A stretch of DNA of 5,248 bases, from the NCBI GenBank assembly GCA_030430875.1, contig JAUIKI010000121.1, forward strand, positions 1 to 5,248. The letters run 5' to 3'. The notes beneath the pieces were generated by a model that had not been told where the DNA came from, made no database searches, and saw only the letters and a program-made list of their open reading frames with translations. Source of the stretch: Gammaproteobacteria bacterium (GTDB taxonomy: Bacteria > Pseudomonadota > Gammaproteobacteria > Pseudomonadales > JAUIKI01). Shown here in pieces: positions 1 through 5,248 of the stretch. Positions within the stretch are counted from its first letter, which is position 1. The number at the start of each line of letters is the position of its first letter. The position numbers and the translations under genes are program-made.

Positions 1-202
1 CTAATATGGCGAATGCAATGAAAAGTACAAGGGCAGATAACCCCGAAAATCGGATGCGAACTAAATTTTCTTGGTTGTAGGCTTGGCGAAAATCACTTTC
101 AAGCTTGCTGCTGAATGAGAGATTTCTGAAGCCTTTTTTTAGTTGCTCAGCATAGGCGGATTGTGCTGTTTCGAAATCTAGGTTGTAATCTATCTGATTC
201 AT
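1..202 (-). CDS. N-terminal part of a membrane protein, possibly a sensory nucleotide cyclase (partial)
   Basis: The reverse strand reads open from an ATG at 202 to the left edge, giving 67 residues without a stop; the C-terminal part lies outside the window. About 50 mostly polar residues, including an ESDFRQAYNQ segment (35-44), are followed by a hydrophobic run from about residue 53 (SGLSALVLFIAFAIL) that looks like the start of a first membrane helix. A cytoplasmic stretch ending in 'L..xFR..Y....L...R' just before a membrane helix recalls, from memory, the N-termini of multi-helix GGDEF or class III cyclase proteins, but no catalytic domain is visible, so the function is only a suggestion. 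The start is supported by an AAAGGA purine run three bases upstream and by an in-frame TAA slightly further upstream. It diverges from folC and is probably not part of that cluster. Confidence 0.68.
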   Translation of the reverse strand, partial: MNQIDYNLDFETAQSAYAEQLKKGFRNLSFSSKLESDFRQAYNQENLVRIRFSGLSALVLFIAFAIL

Positions 203-261
203 ATTTCCTTTAATTTAATGCTGTGCATCCATTAACATACTAAGCGAGCTTGGCGCTGTTT

Positions 262-278
262 TGATCAGTAAGAGATCA
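262..278. repeat. Short inverted repeat TGATC-N7-GATCA in the divergent intergenic region
   Basis: Perfect 5-bp arms (262-266 and 274-278) are separated by seven bases. The repeat lies just downstream of the proposed minus-strand promoter and upstream of folC. It could be a half-site pair for a regulator, but arms this short also occur by chance in AT-rich DNA. Confidence 0.25.
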
Positions 279-291
279 TTTATTAGAGAGC

Positions 292-320
292 ATAATAGCC
301 CAAATTCATTTGAGTGTCTT
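292..320 (-). promoter_or_regulatory. Candidate sigma-70 promoter for the minus-strand gene
   Basis: On the reverse strand an AAGACA hexamer (315-320, four of six matches to TTGACA) lies 17 bases from a TATTAT hexamer (292-297, five of six matches to TATAAT). The resulting start point would lie near position 285, giving a leader of roughly 80 bases before the ATG at 202. Spacing and -10 are good and the -35 is mediocre. This was found by eye only, in AT-rich DNA where chance matches are common. Confidence 0.35.
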
Positions 321-442
321 GAATCTTAGCAGGTTGTAGTGTTTAACTACTTTTGCTTAGAGTTCATGATGCTTTTTCGGGCAAATTTTGTCGTTTTGCG
401 TTAGAATCAACTATTCTTGTATTCTATTCGGTGGTTAATAAT

Positions 443-1750
443 TTGCAACCGTTGTCTGATGTTTTATCTGATTGGTTTGATTGGCTTGAATCACTTGATT
501 CTGGACATATTTGTTTAGGGCTTGAGCGTGTTCAGGCTGTTTATCAATGCCTTGGCCAGCCTAAGCTGGCACAAAAAGTTGTAGTGATTGGGGGAACCAA
601 CGGCAAAGGGTCGACGGTTGCATTGATTGAGAAAATTGCACAGTTGAATGGTTATCAAACTGGGGCATATACTTCCCCTCACTTAAGACAGTTCCATGAG
701 CGTATTAGGATTGCAGCTCAGCCAGTTCAAGATGCTGATCTCCTCGATGCATTCGGACAAGTTTACCAAGCAAAGAGAGATATTAAGTTAACCTATTTTG
801 AATTCACCACACTGGCAGCATTTATCATTTTTGCAAAACGGGCACTAGATCTTGTTATATTGGAAGTGGGTTTGGGTGGGCGTCTTGATGCAGTTAACAT
901 TATTGACGCTGATTGTGCTGTTGTAACGAGTGTTGGCTTGGATCATCAAGATTGGCTAGGGTCAACCAGTGAGGAAATTGGCTTCGAAAAAGCTGGGATC
1001 TTCCGTGCTAATACACCTGCTATTTACGGACAAGTTGAAATTCCACACTCGGTTTTAGTCCATGCTGAGTCCATTGGCGCACAATTACAGCATTTTGGTC
1101 AGGATTATGGCATAAAATACATTGATTCGGATTCTCAAACCTGGTCTTGGTATGCTCTGAAGAATGGTCAGGAATTACAGATAAAAAATTTACCCAAGCC
1201 TCATCTTGGTATTGAAAACGCAGCGACTGCACTTGCGGCATTGACTGCTTTAGAATTGCAGTTGAAACCAGATAAGATAGAAAGTGGATTGCTTCAGGCC
1301 TATGCTGCAGGTAGGTTTGAAAAGATACAGTCTGCGAGCTCAGTCACTATGATTTTAGATGTGGCGCATAATCCAGACGGCGTAGACTTTTTGATTAATC
1401 GATTGCAAGAAGACAATGTTATTGAATCGTCAATTCATGCAGTTGTTGCAATTATGCAGGATAAAGATTGGAAGACTATTTTACAAAAACTACTGCCTTG
1501 GGTCGATCATTGGTATCTTCCTGAGCTAATTGTTGGCAGTCGATTTAGTCCTGCAGCAGATATGATGGAATATTTACGCTCAAATATGGTCTCAAGTGTT
1601 GTAAAATACCCAGAAATTGAGACTGCTTTGAAAAAGGCGTATGATAATTGTTCGGTTGATGGGGTGGTTTTGGTCATGGGGTCTTTTTTTACGGTTAGCC
1701 AAGCTTGCCAGACACGATTTTTTAAAACAATGTTTAACGAGACGAATTAG
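443..1750 (+). CDS. folC: Bifunctional dihydrofolate synthase / folylpolyglutamate synthase FolC
   Basis: Cytoplasmic ATP-dependent ligase that adds L-glutamate to dihydropteroate, making dihydrofolate, and then extends tetrahydrofolate with further glutamates so that it is retained and used by one-carbon enzymes. With the chosen start it has 435 residues (E. coli FolC 422). Visible Mur-ligase-family signatures: N-terminal LSDWFDWLESL and LGLERV; P-loop GGTNGKGST (50-58); SPHL and ERIR; YFEF; the FolC signature EVGLGGRLD (141-149); DHQDWLG (167-173); EKAGIFR with the lysine (183) that is carbamylated in the family; DVAHNPDG (306-313) opening the C-terminal domain; and GSFFTV near the end. The frame opens at a TTG at 353, but the extra residues do not look like FolC. 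TTG 443 is preferred because GGTGG (430-434) sits eight bases upstream; GTG 431 is an alternative that matches E. coli length and residue numbering slightly better. It is first of the plus-strand cluster and is not preceded here by accD. Confidence 0.96.
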   Translation: MQPLSDVLSDWFDWLESLDSGHICLGLERVQAVYQCLGQPKLAQKVVVIGGTNGKGSTVALIEKIAQLNGYQTGAYTSPHLRQFHERIRIAAQPVQDADLLDAFGQVYQAKRDIKLTYFEFTTLAAFIIFAKRALDLVILEVGLGGRLDAVNIIDADCAVVTSVGLDHQDWLGSTSEEIGFEKAGIFRANTPAIYGQVEIPHSVLVHAESIGAQLQHFGQDYGIKYIDSDSQTWSWYALKNGQELQIKNLPKPHLGIENAATALAALTALELQLKPDKIESGLLQAYAAGRFEKIQSASSVTMILDVAHNPDGVDFLINRLQEDNVIESSIHAVVAIMQDKDWKTILQKLLPWVDHWYLPELIVGSRFSPAADMMEYLRSNMVSSVVKYPEIETALKKAYDNCSVDGVVLVMGSFFTVSQACQTRFFKTMFNETN

Positions 1751-2413
1751 ATGGAACAAGGTTTAAAACAACGTTTAGTGGGTGCGCTCGTGATTGTGAC
1801 ATTGGCGGTAATTTTTGTGCCGATGTTGTTTGACGAGCAAAATCCAGCCATTGATGTATTAGATATAGATGCGCCCAATCCGCCAGAGTTATCAAATGAA
1901 GTTATTGAAGCGCCAAGCAGACCAGTAATGCTGTCATCTGAAAGTATTGTTGATGTTGATGAAGTAAACGAGGATGAATTAATTCATCCATTGATTGTTG
2001 AAGAGGATTCCTCGCATGATGATTCAGTTGAAGCGGTAAATGACAGTGAAAATGCTGTTTCACAGCCTGTTGTCACTGAGAATGTTAATGAACCCGCTGA
2101 TGATGTGAGTGATAATGATGCAGTTGAATTAATAGATGATAGTAGGGTTGACCCTCCACAATTATCAGCACAAAACATACCAAAATCTTGGGTGGTTCAG
2201 TTGGCGGCATTCAAAGAAAAATCAAACGCAGATGATTTGGTTAAAAAATTACAGCACGCTGAGTTTAAAGCTTATTTAAAACCAACAACATCGGGGGAGA
2301 TTTTTCGAGTTTTTGTTGGTCCTGAGCTTACTAAAGAAAAAGCAAATCAGTTGCAAAAAACGTTGAAACAAACGTTTAAACTTGATGGAATCGTTGTTAA
2401 CTTCACATCTTGA
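1751..2413 (+). CDS. dedD: DedD-like SPOR-domain cell-division/envelope protein
   Basis: Predicted 220-residue bitopic inner-membrane protein. Residues 1-8 are a short basic cytoplasmic tail (Lys6, Arg8), 9-27 a hydrophobic helix ending at a LFDEQ boundary in the manner of DedD, 28-143 a long acidic linker, and 144-218 a C-terminal SPOR domain beginning at SWVVQLAAFKEK and including FRVFVGPE. SPOR domains bind denuded septal peptidoglycan in the periplasm; E. coli DedD helps constriction. The linker has 33 Asp/Glu, two Arg and no Lys, and is probably disordered. The ATG follows the folC stop with no gap and in the same frame, with only a weak CGAGA nine to ten bases upstream, so translation is probably coupled to folC. 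Assignment rests on topology, SPOR domain and synteny with cvpA-purF; the gene name follows the E. coli position and could equally be given just as 'SPOR domain protein'. Confidence 0.9.
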   Translation: MEQGLKQRLVGALVIVTLAVIFVPMLFDEQNPAIDVLDIDAPNPPELSNEVIEAPSRPVMLSSESIVDVDEVNEDELIHPLIVEEDSSHDDSVEAVNDSENAVSQPVVTENVNEPADDVSDNDAVELIDDSRVDPPQLSAQNIPKSWVVQLAAFKEKSNADDLVKKLQHAEFKAYLKPTTSGEIFRVFVGPELTKEKANQLQKTLKQTFKLDGIVVNFTS

Positions 2414-2440
2414 GGCATTGTCTTTTATCGCAAAGGCCTC
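2412..2440 (+). other. Possible hairpin between dedD-like gene and cvpA
   Basis: GAGGC (2412-2416, overlapping the dedD stop) is complementary to GCCTC (2436-2440). An inner TTG/CAA pairing (2418-2420 with 2431-2433) could extend it, with a 10-base loop. An alternative local stem pairs 2420-2425 with 2432-2437. It is followed by a broken T-rich stretch (TTCTTAACTTTT) rather than a clean U-tract, so it would be at best a leaky terminator or an mRNA processing structure. Thermodynamic stability was not computed. Confidence 0.3.
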
Positions 2441-2453
2441 TTCTTAACTTTTG

Positions 2454-2459
2454 TAGGTG
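2454..2459 (+). promoter_or_regulatory. Ribosome binding site that decides the cvpA start
   Basis: TAGGTG ends six bases before TTG 2466. The same AGGTG core stands before purF (AGGTGGG, 3008-3014) and a GGTGG precedes the proposed folC start, so this seems to be a locally preferred Shine-Dalgarno form. The competing GTG start at 2457 overlaps this motif and has no purine-rich site of its own. Confidence 0.5.
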
Positions 2460-2465
2460 CATAGC

Positions 2466-2960
2466 TTGATTATTGATTTTTTTTCGCAGCTGAATATTAT
2501 CGATTGGGCAATTATAGGAATAGTCATATTTTCTGTGGCAATTAGCCTGTTTCGAGGGTTTACGGTTGAATTGTTATCTGTGTTAATTTGGATTATCGCA
2601 TTAATGGCATCAATCAGCCTTGTTGAAGCTGTTGAGCCGGTACTTAGGCAATGGATTGATGTTGAGTCTGTTCGTTACTTAATAGCTTTTTCTAGCGTGT
2701 TTATTATTATATTGTTGGTTGGGAAGCTTTTAGCGCTTGTTTTGAAAAAGTTGTTGTATTCCACGGGACTTTCTTTTCTTGATCGTGTGTTGGGCATGGC
2801 TTTTGGGGCAGTGCGTGGTGTGATTGTTGTTTTAGGTTTGGTTCTTTTAGCACAAAAAATTGGTCTAGATCAGGAGGCTTTATGGCAAACCTCGGTATTA
2901 ATCCCGCATGCAGAAATAATTTCTGTCTGGTTGTTAGATTCATTTTCTGGACTAATGTGA
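2466..2960 (+). CDS. cvpA: CvpA family inner-membrane protein
   Basis: Small integral membrane protein of about 164 residues (E. coli CvpA 162). In E. coli it is needed for colicin V production and lies directly upstream of purF; its molecular role is still not settled. Four hydrophobic segments are visible, roughly residues 13-28, 35-54, 70-92 and 108-130 counted from TTG 2466. Family hallmarks are IDWAII at the first helix, the RGF..E turn after it, and the GLS.LDR.LG..FG..RG block leading into the last helix, all matching E. coli CvpA. The frame can also begin at GTG 2457 (three more residues); TTG 2466 is preferred because TAGGTG lies six bases upstream. It sits 52 bases after the SPOR gene and 59 before purF, the usual cvpA-purF pairing. 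The ending LLDSFSGLM is shorter than in E. coli but there is no sign of damage. Confidence 0.94.
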   Translation: MIIDFFSQLNIIDWAIIGIVIFSVAISLFRGFTVELLSVLIWIIALMASISLVEAVEPVLRQWIDVESVRYLIAFSSVFIIILLVGKLLALVLKKLLYSTGLSFLDRVLGMAFGAVRGVIVVLGLVLLAQKIGLDQEALWQTSVLIPHAEIISVWLLDSFSGLM

Positions 2961-3019
2961 TTGTGAATAATAGCTAGTTTAATTAACGATAAAATTAATG
3001 TTATTTTAGGTGGGTAAAT
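2961..3019 (+). promoter_or_regulatory. AT-rich cvpA-purF spacer with purF ribosome binding site
   Basis: This 59-base spacer ends in a strong Shine-Dalgarno, AGGTGGG (3008-3014), five bases before the purF ATG. It also contains the palindrome TTAATTAA (2979-2986), an AATTAA direct repeat (2981 and 2993), a TAAC/GTTA inverted repeat (2984-2987 and 3000-3003) and a TAAAAT hexamer (2990-2995) that could be a -10. No convincing -35 lies at 16-18 bases from it, and nothing resembles the enteric PurR operator ACGCAAACG-type palindrome. The RBS is well supported; an internal promoter is only possible. Confidence 0.5.
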
Positions 3020-4543
3020 ATGTGTGGTGTCGTAGGTGTTTCAGCTAAATCAAGAGTCAATCAAACGCTCTATGATGCCTTGACAGTTTTGCAGCATCGA
3101 GGTCAAGATGCAGCAGGAATTGTCACCTGTGATAATGGCCGGTTATTTTTGCGTAAAGACAACGGCTTGGTGAGAGATGTTTTTTATTTGCATCACATGA
3201 CACGATTGCTTGGCAACGTCGGAATAGGACATGTTAGGTACCCCACTGCAGGTAGTTGTAGCTCTGCTGAAGCCCAACCGTTTTATGTCAACTCGCCTTA
3301 TGGTATTACTCTTGCGCACAATGGTAATTTAACTAACGCTGAAGCACTCAGTCGCGCACTTTTTGAAGCAGATCTTCGGCACATCAATACTAACTCGGAT
3401 TCTGAAATTTTATTAAATGTGCTTGCGCATGAACTGCAAACGCTAGGAAAATTGCATCCAACAAAGCAAGATATTTTTACTGCTATAAGAGGTGTTCATC
3501 AACGATGTGTTGGAGCGTATGCCGTAGTAGCTATGATCACTGGCCATGGTATTGTAGGATTTCGTGACCCTTCTGGAATTCGCCCGTTGGTTTATGGGAA
3601 ACGTGAAACCATCGAAGGTACTGAATATATGATTGCTTCTGAAAGTGTTGCACTGGATGTGGCTGGGTTTGAAGTCGTGCGAGATGTTGAGCCTGGTGAA
3701 GCGATTTATATCGATGGTAAAGGCGAATTAAGCACCCAGCAGTGTGCTGAAAATCCCAGAAAAATGCCATGCATTTTTGAGTATGTTTATTTAGCACGCC
3801 CTGACTCTATTATTGATAATGTGTCAGTTTATAAAGCGAGGTTGCGGATGGGGGAGAAGCTTGCTGATAAAATTTTGCGAGTCCGACCAGAGCACGATAT
3901 TGATGTTGTTATTCCTATCCCAGATACGAGCCGTACCGCAGCGTTACAATTAGCCAATCGATTGGGTGTAAAATATCGTGAGGGATTTATTAAAAACCGC
4001 TACATAGGCCGAACATTTATTATGCCGGGTCAGAGTATGCGTAAAAAATCTGTGCGTCAGAAGCTCAATCCGATTGAGCTCGAGTTTCGAAATAAAAATG
4101 TTATGCTCGTTGATGATTCAGTGGTGAGAGGAACAACTAGTCGTGAGATTATTCAAATGGCTCGTGATGTTGGTGCCAAAAAAGTGTATTTGGCTTCTGC
4201 AGCACCACCTGTTCGTTATCCAAATGTTTACGGAATTGATATGCCAGCAGCACACGAGTTAATTGCTCATGGTAGAACTGTCGAAGAAATTTGCCAGTTG
4301 ATTAGCGCTGACTGGATGATCTATCAAGATTTGGAAGATTTAATTGCTTGTGCCCAGGAAGGTAATGAAAAAATTAAATTATTTGATTGCTCTGTCTTTG
4401 ATGGCAAATATGTTACTGGTGATGTTGATGATGCGTATCTAAATCGACTGGAAAAAGTCCGTAATGATATGGCAAAGTTGACGCAAAATCAGCAGAATTT
4501 CTGGCCAGATGATGAGATCATTGATTTAACAAATGTGACTTGA
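3020..4543 (+). CDS. purF: Amidophosphoribosyltransferase PurF
   Basis: Catalyses the committed step of de novo purine synthesis in the cytoplasm: PRPP plus glutamine gives 5-phosphoribosylamine, glutamate and pyrophosphate. It has 507 residues (E. coli 505) and aligns along its whole length. The N-terminal Ntn-type glutaminase domain starts MCGVVGV, Cys2 becoming the nucleophile after Met removal; LQHRGQDAAG (24-33), GHVRYPTAG (70-78) and HNGN (100-103) form the glutamine site, followed by FRDPSGIRPL (181-190). The phosphoribosyltransferase domain has VIPIPDTS (297-304), the flexible loop RTFIMPGQ...RKKSVRQKLN (331-350) and the PRPP motif VMLVDDSVVRGTTS (361-374). There is no N-terminal propeptide and no Bacillus-type iron-sulfur cysteine pattern is evident, in keeping with the E. 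coli-like class. The ATG has AGGTGGG just upstream. All key residues look intact. Feedback by AMP/GMP is known for the family, but nothing here tests it. Confidence 0.98.
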   Translation: MCGVVGVSAKSRVNQTLYDALTVLQHRGQDAAGIVTCDNGRLFLRKDNGLVRDVFYLHHMTRLLGNVGIGHVRYPTAGSCSSAEAQPFYVNSPYGITLAHNGNLTNAEALSRALFEADLRHINTNSDSEILLNVLAHELQTLGKLHPTKQDIFTAIRGVHQRCVGAYAVVAMITGHGIVGFRDPSGIRPLVYGKRETIEGTEYMIASESVALDVAGFEVVRDVEPGEAIYIDGKGELSTQQCAENPRKMPCIFEYVYLARPDSIIDNVSVYKARLRMGEKLADKILRVRPEHDIDVVIPIPDTSRTAALQLANRLGVKYREGFIKNRYIGRTFIMPGQSMRKKSVRQKLNPIELEFRNKNVMLVDDSVVRGTTSREIIQMARDVGAKKVYLASAAPPVRYPNVYGIDMPAAHELIAHGRTVEEICQLISADWMIYQDLEDLIACAQEGNEKIKLFDCSVFDGKYVTGDVDDAYLNRLEKVRNDMAKLTQNQQNFWPDDEIIDLTNVT

Positions 4544-4556
4544 AAAAGAGCATGAT

Positions 4557-5248
4557 ATGGATGATAAACAACCCTCTGTTAATGAAGAAAAAAAGATGAA
4601 GTTTGACACGAAAGCTATACGAACAGGGCATGTTCGGACAATGGAGGGTGAGCATAGCGAACCATTATTCTTAACTTCAAGCTATGTTTTTAAGTCAGCC
4701 AAAGAGGCTGCTGCGCGTTTTTCGGGTGATGAGCCTGGTAATGTCTATACCCGTTATACGAATCCAACGGTGCAAGTTTTTGAGAAGCGTTTAGCCGCTC
4801 TTGAAGGTGCAGAATGCGCAGTTGCTACTAGTTCTGGAATGGCTGCTATCTTAAGTACATGCATGGCTCTGCTTGAAAGCGGTGACCATATCGTTTGTTC
4901 TTATGGCGTGTTTGGCTCAACAGTGGTTTTGTTTGATCGTTATCTTAAAAAATTTGGAATTACTGTTTCTTACGTTCCTTTAATTAATTTAGATGCGTGG
5001 GAAAAAGCTGTTTTACCCAACACCAAACTGTTTTATTTAGAAACGCCGTCAAATCCATTGAATGAAGTTGCTGATATTGTAGCAATTAGTCAGATAGCAA
5101 AATTACATGATATTTGCTTTGTGGTAGACAACTGCTTTTGCACACCAGCTTTGCAACAACCGCTTAAATTAGGTGCAGATATTGTTTTGCACTCAGCAAC
5201 AAAATACATTGACGGGCAAGGGCGATGTCTCGGTGGAGTTGTTGCTGG
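4557..5248 (+). CDS. metZ: O-succinylhomoserine sulfhydrylase MetZ (5' part, partial)
   Basis: PLP-dependent Cys/Met-metabolism enzyme that makes homocysteine directly from O-succinylhomoserine and sulfide, bypassing cystathionine. 230 complete codons are present; the family is about 400 residues, so the C-terminal 40 percent is missing at the window edge. Recognisable segments: FDTKAIRTGH, EGEHSEPLFLTSSYVF, NVYTRYTNPTV (PLP phosphate contacts), SSGMAAI, YLETPSNPLNE, VVDNCFCTPALQQPL and HSATKYIDGQG, with the PLP-binding Lys at residue 216. The EGEHSEP, DNCFCTPALQQPL and GQGRCLGG wording matches MetZ more closely than MetB or MetC, and the position after purF is the Pseudomonas arrangement. 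ATG 4557 is chosen because AAAGAG lies six bases upstream; ATG 4596 (residue 14) is an alternative that would start right before the conserved FDTKAIR. Acyl-donor preference (succinyl against acetyl) is inferred from family resemblance. Confidence 0.95.
   Translation, partial: MDDKQPSVNEEKKMKFDTKAIRTGHVRTMEGEHSEPLFLTSSYVFKSAKEAAARFSGDEPGNVYTRYTNPTVQVFEKRLAALEGAECAVATSSGMAAILSTCMALLESGDHIVCSYGVFGSTVVLFDRYLKKFGITVSYVPLINLDAWEKAVLPNTKLFYLETPSNPLNEVADIVAISQIAKLHDICFVVDNCFCTPALQQPLKLGADIVLHSATKYIDGQGRCLGGVVA

Noticed and set aside
388..425. folC promoter candidates such as TTGTCG with TATTCT
   Set aside because: Only four of six matches in each hexamer and several equally weak combinations overlap, so no single promoter could be supported.
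1020..1241. Reverse-strand open frame inside folC
   Set aside because: It lies wholly opposite a well-conserved coding region, its protein has no recognisable motif, and it has no good ribosome site; a shadow of folC.
1684..1690. Run of seven T near the folC 3' end as a programmed slippage site
   Set aside because: FolC reads through normally with the conserved GSFFTV encoded across it, and zero-frame translation ends just before the next gene; similar T runs occur elsewhere in this AT-rich window (2477-2484, 134-140).
1984..2178. Reverse-strand open frame opposite the acidic linker of the SPOR protein
   Set aside because: Its Ser/Thr-rich product is what the complement of GAT/GAA-rich codons gives; low-complexity shadow.
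2707..2943. Reverse-strand open frame inside cvpA
   Set aside because: Opposes the conserved CvpA block; no domain, no ribosome site.
3537..3797. Reverse-strand open frame inside purF
   Set aside because: Opposes conserved PurF residues; product rich in His/Gln without family resemblance.
1..5248. Mobile element, CRISPR array, tRNA/rRNA, toxin-antitoxin or defence system
   Set aside because: No terminal repeats, transposase or integrase motifs, spaced repeats, or cloverleaf-like segments were seen; the plus strand is filled by conserved housekeeping genes.

Overview
This window is an ordinary, AT-rich housekeeping segment of a gammaproteobacterial-type chromosome. The plus strand carries folC, a dedD-like SPOR-domain gene, cvpA, purF and the first part of metZ, tightly packed in one direction. 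This order is well known from Pseudomonas and other gammaproteobacteria, and the proteins read as close relatives of the E. coli and Pseudomonas versions (for example PurF of 507 residues against 505 in E. coli). The low G+C and presence of metZ rather than the enteric metB/metC route suggest a low-GC, non-enteric gammaproteobacterium. The sequence alone does not fix the genus.

Layout: positions 1-202 hold the 5' end of a minus-strand gene running off the left edge. It encodes a 67-residue fragment ending in the start of a membrane helix, and resembles the N-terminus of membrane-bound cyclase-type signalling proteins. Positions 203-442 are a divergent intergenic region with a candidate minus-strand promoter and two short inverted repeats. 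From there the cluster runs: folC (443-1750), dedD-like (1751-2413, starting on the base after the folC stop), a 52-nt gap with a weak hairpin, cvpA (2466-2960), a 59-nt AT-rich gap, purF (3020-4543), a 13-nt gap, and metZ (4557 to beyond 5248).

Functionally the cluster joins one-carbon and purine metabolism (FolC supplies and polyglutamylates folates used in purine and methionine synthesis; PurF commits PRPP to purines), sulfur assimilation into methionine (MetZ) and two envelope proteins (DedD-like, CvpA) that travel with these genes by conserved synteny. I found no mobile element, CRISPR array, RNA gene or evidence of a previously undescribed system. The points worth a second look are start-codon choices, an in-frame folC/dedD junction, the loss of the usual upstream neighbour accD, and short intergenic structures.
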